Shown: positions 7,927 through 18,047, counted from the first letter of the stretch. The stretch: 39,808 bases of DNA from SIG78 sp045587205 (GCA_045587205.1 JAZNBV010000069.1:1-39808), one strand, 5' to 3'. The notes: generated from the sequence alone by a model not told the origin. A program made the numbers and translations.

Positions 7927-10900
7927 ATGGAGAATATATATAAGTACGAAGACACTTTCGGGGATCCGGCAAGTACCTATACGGTGAAAAATTCCATTTC
8001 CACGGGGATAATGCTTTCCACCCTTTGGAACCAGTCCGGAATTGTAAATATCGATGGCAATACCACGATCACTTACAATGAGTATTGCCCGCTGGATGGT
8101 GATGAACATTCACTTACCGGCTGTACCAATACTGCCGCGGCGCAGATCATCTATTACTTTATAGAAAAATACAACCTTGATCTGAAGCTGACCCTGACCG
8201 CAGAAGATGAATATATCAGCAACTATGATGGCTTGGAAATCGCCATAAAAGCTGACGGCTCCACCCCGGGAACGATCAGTTTTAATGCCGTCAACAGCAA
8301 GATCGCCAATTTTGATATAAAATCCGCCGACGATATTGCCGCACTTACTTATGCCTGCGGAGTGGTGCAAAAAGCCTACTACAGCGCCGGCGCCACCTCA
8401 ACCGCCTGGGGAACCAATCTGTTCCTCCGCTCGGGATTTTACTGTGCGATAAATACCTATATAGACTCAAAGTACTACTGGGGTGTTGATAACGGCGACG
8501 GCAGTTACTCTATTTCCGACGGCGGCTTTGAAGTTCTGATTGAAAATCTGGCTGCCGGCAGAGTGGTCGGTACCTCCTTTCCGGGGCACGCACTGGTGAT
8601 CGATGGTTATGACAGTGCCACTGATAAATTCCACATCAACTTCGGCTGGGGCAATTCCTCATCAACTGGCTGGTACTCCAGAAAGGAGATGAATGATCAG
8701 GGTTATAACCATTTTATGTATGACCTGATGCTGGAAAAAGTGACCACGCTTACCGTCAATGACAGCGATCTTTACGGTACCGGAACAATGCTCCGTGCGT
8801 TCGAACAGGCTCAAGGGATCTCCGGAGACAACATCATAGAGTTTACTAATGCAGTAAAAGGCAAATCACTGGTTCTCCGTGATTATATTACTTTTGCAGA
8901 TAAAACCACTGTCAACAACTTCAATATGTCAGTCAGTTTTACTGATGAAGGAAATTCAAACTTTGGATTTTATCTCTCCGGCAACAGTACTGCTGTATTC
9001 AATAATTTCAGCGGAGAAGTTTTTGTAAATACCGGAAAAAACTATAATTATGCTTTTTATACCGGCAGTGGACAAGGTATTGATATTACCACCAATGGAG
9101 CTTTGATCTACTCCGGGCAATACAAAATAAACAACGATTTTTCTGCCGGAACCGCTGCCGTACAATCGGCAATGCGAGCTTATCAGAACAATAAAACTGC
9201 CATCAGCAGCAATATTCTTGAAAGCAGAAAATACAGTGTGTATGGTTCGGCAAATTCTGATAAAGTAACTCTGGATAACAATACCGTTGTAATCGGCAAT
9301 GTTCAACTCAATGATGGTAATGATGTTTTAAGCATATCCGGTAATTCACATCTTTTCGGAGATGTGTACCTCAATAGCGGCAATGACACTGTAAGTGTTA
9401 CCGGTAATTCACATATTTCAGGGAATATACATACCGGCGACGGTAGCGATACAGTTACCATTGACAGTACCAGTTCTGTCACCGGCGGATTTTATTATAT
9501 TGAAAATCTCCGGTTTGATCTGTTAAGTCAACGTAATACGCAGGCAATGTATTATGTTATGTATAATGTATACAATGTGTACAGTTACACAACCAGTATT
9601 GTTGCAGATATAACACTGGCAACGATCGGCAGCTATCTGCTTTTTGAAGCCGATTCTGAAGCCAATAATTCATCTTATCTGCAGAATCTTTCCATTACAG
9701 TCACCGGCGACGGCCTGACAGAAAATACAGTTCTGAACGCCCGGAACAACTCCCACAGCACCTATGCGGATCTGGTTTACAGAGATAATAAACTTTATCT
9801 GGATGTTATAGGCTATACCCCGGACGACACTACCCCGCCGTCAGTTCCCGGCAATATCAGCAGCACAGTAACGGGCAACGGCGTAACGATTTCGTGGTCG
9901 GCTGCCACTGACAACAACCGTGTTTACTGTTACCGGGTGCGTTACGGCAAAAGCAGTGAACTTTCCGGCGACGGTGATGTGGTTTATGATCTTGACACCG
10001 TCTTCAGCAGTCTTACCAACGGTACATACTACTATCAGGTCTGCGCGGTGGATGCTTCCGGCAACAGATCCGACTGGTCGGCAGTCAAAAATTTTGTTAT
10101 CAACTATACGCCTGCTCCGTCAACAATTATGTCCGGCGGTCTGCTGGTATCTTCTGCAAATGTCTTGAGCGATAAACGGCTGACTTCCGGGATGTCAATG
10201 TTTGTATCCCAAGCCGGTTCGGCAATGCGTACTGAAGTATCCTCCGGAGCGGTTCAGCGGGTTTTATCCGGCGGTACGGCAACCAGTACTACTGTGCGGA
10301 ACGGCGGAGTTATGTATGTATCCGGCGGCGGTTCAGCGCTTGACCTCAACCTTTCCGGCGGTACGGCATACATTTACAACAACGCCAGCGCCGGCAATGT
10401 AAAAATCCATTCCGACGGTGTTCTGGAGGTTTCAAAAACGGCGGTGGTTTCAGGTGTATATGTTTCCAGCGGCGGAAAAATAACTGCTCCGGTCAGCGCA
10501 AATATTTCGGCTGTAACCTTTGCTGCCGGAGCTGCAATCAGCAGTTTTGTTCTGCAAGCCGTGCAATATTATAATAAACTGCCGGATTACCTGGATCTTG
10601 ACAATGTAAAATTGTCCGGAACGGCAGTCTTGAGCAGCGGTGCGACGGTCAAAAATATTGAAATGGACAACAAGGGAAAACTTACCGTATCTTCCGGCGC
10701 AACGGCATCAATCAAATTCAATCCGTGGAGAGGCAGTGTTTCATCAGCCGCCGGAGCCAGTGTTGAATATCTGGAAAGAGAAGCCGATGCGTATTACGGC
10801 GGAACCAGTTACGGTATTTTAAGTAAAGGCAATACACTCGAAAATCTGGATATCACCAATAAACAGAGCGCCATAGTTTACAGCAACGGCTTGCTGCGTA

Positions 10901-13900
10901 ATGCTGAATTGTACAGTTCCGGCTATGCACATATATCCGGCGGCACTGCCAGCGGCACCACCGTAAACAGCGGCGGAACGATGCATATTTCGGAAGGTTT
11001 TGCCAATAATACAGAGGTCAACTCCAGCGGCTCAGCTTTTGTTTACAACGGCGGAACGGCGAACAATACTACCGTTAATAACGCCGGCAAGATGTATATC
11101 TCAGCCGGCGGGACAGCGAGCAATACTACGGTCAATTCCGGAGGCGAGATACGCATCTCCACCGACGGAACAGCGAGCAATACTACGGTTAATTCCAGAG
11201 GCCGCATTTACATTTCAAACGGAGCATCTCTTGCTTCCGGCACAGTACAAAATCACGGAACACTTGCTGTTCTTTCGGGGGGGACTGCTACCGATCTTTC
11301 AGTAAAAACCAGTGGATCGGTTACAGCCTCTGCCGGTGCAGTGCTGAATAATGTGGAAATTGGCGCCTATGGTTTTGTATCAGTGTACGGCAATGCATCC
11401 AATATTTCAGTAAATTCCCAAGGGTATTTATTACTTAAGTCAGGCGGTTCAATAACCGGGCTGGATATTGAATACGGCGGGCGGGCACATATTTCCGACG
11501 CCAGTAATCTTTCTGATATCACAATAAAGTATGGCGGGACATTGGAATTCAGTGGAGATACGGTTGTGAATACAGATATAACCGTACAGGGATATTTCAG
11601 TCCGGCTGCCGGGAATATATACAATATTGATATGCAGAATCATACACTCACACTTGATCTGACCAACCGTTCCAGCAATGAGTACGAGATGGTTGATTTC
11701 TGGAATTACATATCAAACTGTAATCTGGCAGTCAGCGTATCTGCAGAACAGGCATCTGGTTCATACCGTCTGCTAAGAGGAATAAACGGTTCATTTACCG
11801 ATACGATTACGGTAAACACTGTTAATGGCGATTCCGCAGTCTTGGCGCTGAATGACAGTATAACCATAGGACACCAGACTTTTACATTGACAACTGACAA
11901 ATACAGCAACTATGTCTTGCTTGATGTGGAAAATTCCGGTACTGAAAAAGCTGCAGAATACCCTGAATATGAATTCGGCACCTGGACCTACAACTGGGCG
12001 CAGGCATCTGAATATTCAAAGAAATATAATTTGCCGATTCTCTCCCTGCATGGCGATCAGCTTACTTGCGGTTATGTTCAGAATTTGTCTGTCAACAGAT
12101 TGGAAACTCCGGAATTTGCAGAGTTTACCCAGAATGTAATATTGCTTTATGATACAGAAATACCGCACCGTACTCATATGGGAACACCTATTGTGGAACT
12201 ACTGGACAGCGACGGGAATTTCATCGACCTTCTGGAAGGTGCCGATATTGTCGGAACTGTTGATACATATATGGAGTACCTGAATATTGCTGCCAACCTC
12301 TACCAACAGCCGGGAGCATACTGTTATGCAGGATTCAAACGCACCGAACTTGGACTTAACTGTACTGATTTCACAGTAGAAAGCAACCGCACCGCCTATG
12401 TTGTATCTGCTGTTATGAAAAGTACCACCATAAACTCCAGCGGCACTCTGCATATCAACAAAGATGCTGTAGCTGACGGGATATATGTAAATTCCCGTGG
12501 TTCTATGACAGTGCGCAGCGGTGGAGTGGCAAGAAATACAGTCATCAGTAACGGTGGGTTTGTGATCGTTTCCAGCGGCGCGGAAATAAGCAATGCAGAC
12601 ATTCTTTCCAATGGTTATCTTTATGTACGCAGCGGTGGTACTTTAAGTGATATAAATCTTGATTTATATCAAAGAATATTTGCATCTAACGGCACCATAC
12701 AGAATAATCTGACAATCAACCGTAATGTTTACTGGAGAATCGGTTCGGGCACGGTAATGAGCAATACTCAAGTTGCCGGCGGACAATTGTCCGCGTTTGA
12801 TAACAGCATTATGAACAATACTGTCATCAACGATGCGGGAATTATGGTTATAACTTCCGGTGCAACAGCAAACAATATTGAATTGAATCTGACTGGTAAA
12901 TTACATATTTACTCCGGCGGGACGGCATTGCAGATCAAAGAAAACGGTGGATATGCGAATGTTGAGAATGGAGCAAATGTAACTTTTGCTTCAAACACTG
13001 TCACTGGTTTGACCTTGAATACATCTATGACGGCCCACCAAAACACTGTGGCAAATAATATTACTCTGGATTCTTACGGCAAAATATATCTCTACGGTGG
13101 ATCAGCAAACAATACCACGGTCAATTCCGGCGGCTATATGTTCCTCTTCTCCGGCGGATCGGCGAATAATACTATCGTTAATAACGCCGGCAGAATATAT
13201 ATATCCTCCGGCGGATCGGCAAACAATACCACGGTCAATTCCAGTGGGTCGGCTGTTGTTTACAACGGCGGATCGGCAAACAATACCACGGTCAATTCCA
13301 GCGGGTCGGCTGTTGTTTACAACGGCGGGGCGGCAAGCAATACCATCGTGAATTCCGGCGGGTCGGCTGTTGTTTACAACGGCGGGGCGGCAAACAATAC
13401 CATCGTGAATTCCGGTGGAACAGCATTGGTTTACTCCGGCGGGTATGCCAGTGGCGGTTCAGTCGATTTGTATGGTAAAATGTCTATTTCCAGCGGCGCT
13501 GCTGCTGTTGAAATTAAAGAAAACGGCGGATATGTCTATGTCGCAGAAGGAGCAAATGCAACTTTCGCAGCAAACACTGTCAATGGTTTGACCTTGAATA
13601 CATCTATGACGGTACACCAAAATACCGTGGCAAATAATATTACTCTTGACTCCGCCGGCAGAATATATCTCTACGGCGGATCGGCAAACAATACCACGGT
13701 CAATTCCAGTGGGTCGGTTGTTGTTTACAACGGCGGATCGGCGAATAATACTATCGTTAATAACGCCGGCAGAATATATATATCCTCCGGCGGATCGGCG
13801 AATAATACTATCGTTAATAACGCCGGCAGAATATATATATCCTCCGGCGGATCGGCAAACAATACCACGGTTAACTCCGGAGGGTCGGTAGTTGTTTGCA

Positions 13901-16900
13901 GTAGCGGGGCGGCAAGCAATACTATCGTGAATTCCGGCGGATCGGCTGTTGTTCTCTCCGGCGGGTATGCCAGTGGCGGTTCAGTCAATTTGTACGGTAA
14001 AATGTATATTTCCAGCGGCGCTGCTGCTGTTGAAATTAAAGAAAACGGCGGGTATGTATATGTTGCCGAAGGCGCAAATGCAACTTTTGCAGCAAACACT
14101 GTCAATGGTTTGACCTTGAATACATCTATGACGGTACACCAAAATACCGTGGCAAATAATATTACTCTTGACTCCGCCGGCAGAATATATCTCTATGGCG
14201 GCACTGCAAACAGAGTCACACTCAATTCCGGTGGTTCTCTCGCTATTTCCGGCGGCAAGACCACCAGTTCACTGGTCAACGGCGGCACGGAAGATGTCTT
14301 TACCAATGGCACAACTTACAATGCCACAGTTATGTCCGGCGGCAGAATCCTGCTTGCCGGCGGCAAAGCCGTCAGTACCATAGTAAGTTCGGGCGGCAGC
14401 CTTTCGGTGCGTTCGCACTCCGGAGCATTGAGTTATGCTTCTGATGCACAAATCCTTTCCGGCGGTTTTATGGATGTTTACGACAGTTCCACGGCGGAAA
14501 ATACGGTCATTGAACAGGGCGGATATGTCCGGGTACGCAATTACGGCAGCGCCATAAGCACTCTGATAAAATCCGGCGCCAGTATGTATGTACACAGTTC
14601 CAGCGGCTACGCTTATGATACGGTTATTTCCGGATTCGGCAGAGTTTATGACGGTGCAACAATGTCAAAAACAGTGATCGCTTCCGGCGGCAGTTTCCAT
14701 TTGTGGCGCGGCGGCATCCTTAAAGATGTCAATGTGCACTATGGCGGCTTGCTGGATCTCCGCGAATCTGCCCCTGTCCTTGCCGGAGATGTAATTGTAA
14801 CCGGGCAGCTGAAAGCCTCGTACAACCAGAATGTTGATGCATCCCAGGCAAAAATCGTTGTTGATCTGGCACCCAGAAAAACTACCGATGATTACAGCAT
14901 AATCAGTCTCGACTACCTCGGCAAGACCAATCTGACGGTCAATGTTGATCTGAATCAGGCTGACGGCACTTACAAACTGGCTTCCAACGCCGCCAAATGG
15001 GATTCGGCACTGGCTTTGACCGTAACGGAAAACTATCTGGGTAAAACTTATACTTCAACGCTTACTGAAAAGTTTGAAATAAATCAGAAGTTCCTTTACA
15101 ACAACAAACTGTACACCCTCAGCAAAACATCCAACAACATTATGCTGGATGTCAAAACCGTGGACAGCAAAGTTCCTGCCAAACCGGTTATTTCGATATC
15201 TTCCGGCAGCTGGACCAATAGCGATGTAAAAATCAAAGCAACATATTGCAATGAATCGGTAAAAAAAGAGTATTCGTTTGATCAGAAAAACTGGTACGCT
15301 TACACTGGAGAAGTTGTGGTTTCGGAAAACAAAACCGTATATTTCCGCGGCGGCAACGAATACGATATTTATGGTGCAGTGACATCAATTCCGATAACAT
15401 TTATCGATAAAGTCAACCCGACACTTACCCTCGCGGTCGATGAAACAGCATTGACCAATCAGAATGTTACCATCACCGCCCGGTTCAGCGACAGTTTGAG
15501 CGGTATAAAATCAGTAACTTACCTCTGGGATGATCACAACGGCAATACAACCGGCTGGCTCAATGGCGATTCCTACAGTGCTACGGGTAATGGCACAATA
15601 TATTTCAAGGTGGTCGATAATGCCAACAACTCGGTACTCAAGAATTACCGGATAACCAATATTGACAAATCAGCTCCGGAACTGACCATTTCCGGCAATT
15701 TGAGTACACCTACATCCAAAGTCAAACTTATTGCCAAGGCGTCTGACAACAGCGGAAATTTTGTTCTGCAGTACAGTTTTGACCGGCAGCAGTGGTCAGA
15801 TGGCGCTTCGCTTGAACTGACTGAAAACTGCACGGTATATTTCAGGGCAGCGGACAATGCCGGCAATGAAACGGTCAAAACCCTGCTTATCAGCAACATT
15901 GATCCGTCTGCACCGGATAAATCCACTGTCTCTGCCGATATAACCACCCCAACCGGCAGTGCAGTGACTGTAACAATGCTTTTTGATATCAACGCTGTAT
16001 TCAGAGAATATTCGCTTGACGGTAAAAACTATCTGCCGTATCCGGAAAACGGTGTGGTAATGACTCAAAACGGTACCGTATATTTCCGCGGTATTGACCA
16101 GGTGGGCAATATTTTAGGAGTCACCGAATATGTAGTCAGCAATATCGACAGAGTTGCGCCGGATAAACCAGTTGCCGCTGCAGATATTACTGAAGCAACT
16201 GACAAAAACGTAACCGTTACCGCTGAATTCAGTGATGATTCTCTGCTTAAAGAGTACAGTCTGGATGGTAAAAACTGGCAGAGTTACACTGCAGGAGTTG
16301 TACTTACAGAAAACGCTACTGTATATTTCCGCAGTTCTGATGAAGCCGGCAATATTTCGGAAATTACTGAATATAAGGTCAGCAATATCGACAGAGTTGC
16401 GCCGGATAAACCAGTTGCCGCTGCAGATATTACTGAAGCAACTAACAAAAATGTAACCGTTACGGCGACCTTCAGCAGTGATTCAGCGCTTAAAGAGTAC
16501 AGTCTGGATGGCAAAAACTGGCAGAGTTATATTGCAGCGGTCGTTATGTCAGGCAATGGAACGGTCTATTTCCGTGGTATTGACGCCGCCGGTAATGTTT
16601 CGGAAACTACTGAATATGAGGTAAACAATATTGACAAAGCTGCTCCGGAAATTCCCGGCGGGTTCACTGAAACCGTCAGCAAGCAGAGCGTTACAATCAC
16701 CTGGGATGATGCCATTGACTCCGGTATTGCGGGAATCAAGGGGTATGAAATACGCTACGGCAACACCTCAAACCTTTCCGGCAAAGGTGAATTTATCTCC
16801 ACTGCCGGCAAAGTAATAAGCGCTCTTGAGTATGGTACTTACTACTATCAGGTACAGGCTCTTGACAATCTGGGCAACGTTTCCGGCTGGTCAGAAGTCC

Positions 16901-17964
16901 GTTCCTGGACAATGGAGAAACTGAAACCGGTAAATCTGCAGAGCACCGGCAACAGTGTCAGTTGGAATAAAATAAATGTTGCTGCCGGGTATGTCGTGGA
17001 AATTTCGCCCAACGAATTCAAAAACTCAATCATCCTTGAAATATCTGGTAATAAGCTGGACATTTCGGAATTGAGTTTCAACAGCAAGTGGCGCGTCCGC
17101 GTAATCGGCGAAGATGATTGGAGTTACGGCGATACGCTTAAAAACAATGCCGCTGCCGGTTCCGGAAAAATCGTTTCCAATGCTGACGGCAATATGGATA
17201 TATTCTTTGCCAATGCCAGCGGCTATTGGCAGGATCTCTTCTACGCCCGGCACGACGGCAGTTTGAACGGCTGGAAAGGCACGCAGGAACTGGTGGAGCT
17301 TTCCGGCAAAAATAAACTCTCCAGTGTCTGGCAGGGTTCAGATGATGCCAACATCCTGCTGTTGAGCGATTCCGGCAACGGCGATGCGTTGTTTGTCGAT
17401 GATGTTTACACGGAATTCGGCAAAAATGCCGCGCGTATTTCGCAAATCGACGAGATCCGCGCCGGTCTGGGTGATGACGTAGTCGATATGACCAGCCGGC
17501 AGTTTGCCTATGTCGGAAACGGCGTAAAAATCTACGGCGGCGCCGGCAATGATACCATCTGGGCAAACAACGGCAGCAACACCCTCTCCGGTGATACCGG
17601 AAATGACCGCATCATCGGCGGCAAAGATGATGATGTGATCATTGGCGGCAGCGGCAATGACTCAATGCACGGCGGCGGCGGAAGTGATATATTCTCTTTC
17701 GGCGGCGCCTGGGGCAACGACATTGTTGAACAGCTTGCCGATGGCGAAGTAACGCTCTGGTTTGAAAACGGTTCGGCAGGCAACTGGAACGCCGGTACAC
17801 TCACCTACACCGACGGCGCCAACAGCGTAAAAGTCAGCGGTGTAACTGCTGATAAAATCAACCTGAAATTCGGCGGCGATGCCACGGCTCTGCCGACCGG
17901 CGCCTTTGCTGATGCCGCCAGTGAAAAAATCTTTGAAGATCAGAACAAAGGTTTCCTGGCGTAA
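7927..17964 (+). CDS. giant chimeric protein: C10 peptidase, heptosylation-type repeats, thioredoxin-like, Ig/FN3 and RTX domains
   Basis: This 3345-aa protein starts at 7927, where AGGGGGAA lies just upstream; it has no signal peptide. Residues about 30-265 are a C10/streptopain-like cysteine peptidase with C66 (TGCTNTAAAQI), H221 (FPGHALVIDGYD) and W241 (FGWG), and no propeptide. A beta-rich stretch and an FN3 domain (about 636-728) follow. Strand-loop-strand repeats fill about 735-1218 and 1498-2288. Between them lie a beta domain and a thioredoxin-like domain (about 1346-1475) with one Cys (C1381) where CxxC would be. Ig-like modules (about 2417-2905, KEYSLDGKNWQSY type), two FN3-like domains, and RTX repeats (about 3195-3260, GGAGNDTI) lead to a C-terminus resembling type I secretion signals. 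It is probably exported by a type I system encoded elsewhere and glycosylated by the upstream enzyme. No autotransporter barrel is present. Confidence 0.88.
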   Translation: MENIYKYEDTFGDPASTYTVKNSISTGIMLSTLWNQSGIVNIDGNTTITYNEYCPLDGDEHSLTGCTNTAAAQIIYYFIEKYNLDLKLTLTAEDEYISNYDGLEIAIKADGSTPGTISFNAVNSKIANFDIKSADDIAALTYACGVVQKAYYSAGATSTAWGTNLFLRSGFYCAINTYIDSKYYWGVDNGDGSYSISDGGFEVLIENLAAGRVVGTSFPGHALVIDGYDSATDKFHINFGWGNSSSTGWYSRKEMNDQGYNHFMYDLMLEKVTTLTVNDSDLYGTGTMLRAFEQAQGISGDNIIEFTNAVKGKSLVLRDYITFADKTTVNNFNMSVSFTDEGNSNFGFYLSGNSTAVFNNFSGEVFVNTGKNYNYAFYTGSGQGIDITTNGALIYSGQYKINNDFSAGTAAVQSAMRAYQNNKTAISSNILESRKYSVYGSANSDKVTLDNNTVVIGNVQLNDGNDVLSISGNSHLFGDVYLNSGNDTVSVTGNSHISGNIHTGDGSDTVTIDSTSSVTGGFYYIENLRFDLLSQRNTQAMYYVMYNVYNVYSYTTSIVADITLATIGSYLLFEADSEANNSSYLQNLSITVTGDGLTENTVLNARNNSHSTYADLVYRDNKLYLDVIGYTPDDTTPPSVPGNISSTVTGNGVTISWSAATDNNRVYCYRVRYGKSSELSGDGDVVYDLDTVFSSLTNGTYYYQVCAVDASGNRSDWSAVKNFVINYTPAPSTIMSGGLLVSSANVLSDKRLTSGMSMFVSQAGSAMRTEVSSGAVQRVLSGGTATSTTVRNGGVMYVSGGGSALDLNLSGGTAYIYNNASAGNVKIHSDGVLEVSKTAVVSGVYVSSGGKITAPVSANISAVTFAAGAAISSFVLQAVQYYNKLPDYLDLDNVKLSGTAVLSSGATVKNIEMDNKGKLTVSSGATASIKFNPWRGSVSSAAGASVEYLEREADAYYGGTSYGILSKGNTLENLDITNKQSAIVYSNGLLRNAELYSSGYAHISGGTASGTTVNSGGTMHISEGFANNTEVNSSGSAFVYNGGTANNTTVNNAGKMYISAGGTASNTTVNSGGEIRISTDGTASNTTVNSRGRIYISNGASLASGTVQNHGTLAVLSGGTATDLSVKTSGSVTASAGAVLNNVEIGAYGFVSVYGNASNISVNSQGYLLLKSGGSITGLDIEYGGRAHISDASNLSDITIKYGGTLEFSGDTVVNTDITVQGYFSPAAGNIYNIDMQNHTLTLDLTNRSSNEYEMVDFWNYISNCNLAVSVSAEQASGSYRLLRGINGSFTDTITVNTVNGDSAVLALNDSITIGHQTFTLTTDKYSNYVLLDVENSGTEKAAEYPEYEFGTWTYNWAQASEYSKKYNLPILSLHGDQLTCGYVQNLSVNRLETPEFAEFTQNVILLYDTEIPHRTHMGTPIVELLDSDGNFIDLLEGADIVGTVDTYMEYLNIAANLYQQPGAYCYAGFKRTELGLNCTDFTVESNRTAYVVSAVMKSTTINSSGTLHINKDAVADGIYVNSRGSMTVRSGGVARNTVISNGGFVIVSSGAEISNADILSNGYLYVRSGGTLSDINLDLYQRIFASNGTIQNNLTINRNVYWRIGSGTVMSNTQVAGGQLSAFDNSIMNNTVINDAGIMVITSGATANNIELNLTGKLHIYSGGTALQIKENGGYANVENGANVTFASNTVTGLTLNTSMTAHQNTVANNITLDSYGKIYLYGGSANNTTVNSGGYMFLFSGGSANNTIVNNAGRIYISSGGSANNTTVNSSGSAVVYNGGSANNTTVNSSGSAVVYNGGAASNTIVNSGGSAVVYNGGAANNTIVNSGGTALVYSGGYASGGSVDLYGKMSISSGAAAVEIKENGGYVYVAEGANATFAANTVNGLTLNTSMTVHQNTVANNITLDSAGRIYLYGGSANNTTVNSSGSVVVYNGGSANNTIVNNAGRIYISSGGSANNTIVNNAGRIYISSGGSANNTTVNSGGSVVVCSSGAASNTIVNSGGSAVVLSGGYASGGSVNLYGKMYISSGAAAVEIKENGGYVYVAEGANATFAANTVNGLTLNTSMTVHQNTVANNITLDSAGRIYLYGGTANRVTLNSGGSLAISGGKTTSSLVNGGTEDVFTNGTTYNATVMSGGRILLAGGKAVSTIVSSGGSLSVRSHSGALSYASDAQILSGGFMDVYDSSTAENTVIEQGGYVRVRNYGSAISTLIKSGASMYVHSSSGYAYDTVISGFGRVYDGATMSKTVIASGGSFHLWRGGILKDVNVHYGGLLDLRESAPVLAGDVIVTGQLKASYNQNVDASQAKIVVDLAPRKTTDDYSIISLDYLGKTNLTVNVDLNQADGTYKLASNAAKWDSALALTVTENYLGKTYTSTLTEKFEINQKFLYNNKLYTLSKTSNNIMLDVKTVDSKVPAKPVISISSGSWTNSDVKIKATYCNESVKKEYSFDQKNWYAYTGEVVVSENKTVYFRGGNEYDIYGAVTSIPITFIDKVNPTLTLAVDETALTNQNVTITARFSDSLSGIKSVTYLWDDHNGNTTGWLNGDSYSATGNGTIYFKVVDNANNSVLKNYRITNIDKSAPELTISGNLSTPTSKVKLIAKASDNSGNFVLQYSFDRQQWSDGASLELTENCTVYFRAADNAGNETVKTLLISNIDPSAPDKSTVSADITTPTGSAVTVTMLFDINAVFREYSLDGKNYLPYPENGVVMTQNGTVYFRGIDQVGNILGVTEYVVSNIDRVAPDKPVAAADITEATDKNVTVTAEFSDDSLLKEYSLDGKNWQSYTAGVVLTENATVYFRSSDEAGNISEITEYKVSNIDRVAPDKPVAAADITEATNKNVTVTATFSSDSALKEYSLDGKNWQSYIAAVVMSGNGTVYFRGIDAAGNVSETTEYEVNNIDKAAPEIPGGFTETVSKQSVTITWDDAIDSGIAGIKGYEIRYGNTSNLSGKGEFISTAGKVISALEYGTYYYQVQALDNLGNVSGWSEVRSWTMEKLKPVNLQSTGNSVSWNKINVAAGYVVEISPNEFKNSIILEISGNKLDISELSFNSKWRVRVIGEDDWSYGDTLKNNAAAGSGKIVSNADGNMDIFFANASGYWQDLFYARHDGSLNGWKGTQELVELSGKNKLSSVWQGSDDANILLLSDSGNGDALFVDDVYTEFGKNAARISQIDEIRAGLGDDVVDMTSRQFAYVGNGVKIYGGAGNDTIWANNGSNTLSGDTGNDRIIGGKDDDVIIGGSGNDSMHGGGGSDIFSFGGAWGNDIVEQLADGEVTLWFENGSAGNWNAGTLTYTDGANSVKVSGVTADKINLKFGGDATALPTGAFADAASEKIFEDQNKGFLA
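10129..11580 (+). repeat. strand-loop-strand repeat block 1 (within the giant gene)
   Basis: Diverged repeats of about 19 residues with the pattern GGxAxxTxVNSGGxxxVxx, for example GGTASNTTVNSGG. They match the autotransporter passenger repeats that are targets of O-heptosyltransferases. Copies early in the block are more diverged than those at about 10930-11230. Confidence 0.85.
13156..13848 (+). repeat. identical 57-bp units, some in tandem
   Basis: The 57-bp segments 13156-13212, 13735-13791 and 13792-13848 are identical, and the last two are direct tandem copies. Another tandem pair, 13213-13269 and 13270-13326, differs at a single base. Each unit equals 19 codons, so gain or loss keeps the frame. 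Confidence 0.88.
13438..14202 (+). repeat. two copies of a ~240-bp segment in a 522-bp larger unit
   Basis: The segment 13438-13680 reappears at 13960-14202 with about a dozen differences; the offset is 522 bp (174 codons). Both encode the KENGGYVYVAEGANAT and NTSMTVHQNTVANNITL stretches. A third, more diverged copy lies at about 12900-13100. It looks like duplication of a multi-repeat block. Confidence 0.85.
17511..17700 (+). repeat. RTX calcium-binding nonapeptide repeats (within the giant gene)
   Basis: Several GGxGxDxxx-type units in a row (GGAGNDTI, SGDTGNDRI, GGKDDDVI, GGSGNDSM, GGGGSDIF). Such repeats bind calcium outside the cell and usually precede a C-terminal type I secretion signal, which fits the roughly 85 residues that follow. 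Confidence 0.88.
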
Positions 17965-17975
17965 AAAAAATGTAA

Positions 17976-18025
17976 AAACCGGGCTTGCTTCTGCATAACA
18001 GAAAAGCAAGCCCGGTTTATTTTTT
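17976..18025. terminator. strong, probably bidirectional terminator
   Basis: Arms 17976-17990 and 18004-18018 pair perfectly over 15 bp around a 13-nt loop. The plus strand continues ATTTTTTATC after the stem; on the minus strand a run of eight T follows the other side. It sits 11 bp after the giant gene and 22 bp after the convergent gene at 18048, so it can serve both. Confidence 0.92.
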
Positions 18026-18047
18026 ATCAATTCAGCTGAACGCTGTA

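Larger units (their letters stand above)
12420..14790 (+). repeat. strand-loop-strand repeat block 2 (within the giant gene)
   Basis: More than forty units of about 19 residues, many nearly identical (GGSANNTTVNSSGSAVVYN). The block contains both exact 57-bp tandem copies and a larger repeated unit, so it has expanded recently. Later units (after about 14210) become diverged again. Confidence 0.85.

Noticed and set aside
13156..13848. Regularly spaced direct repeats resembling a CRISPR array
   Set aside because: The units are contiguous 57-bp coding repeats in frame inside one gene, without spacers or cas genes.
7927..17964. Classifying the giant protein as an autotransporter
   Set aside because: The C-terminus is RTX repeats and an acidic tail; there is no beta-barrel domain and no N-terminal signal peptide.
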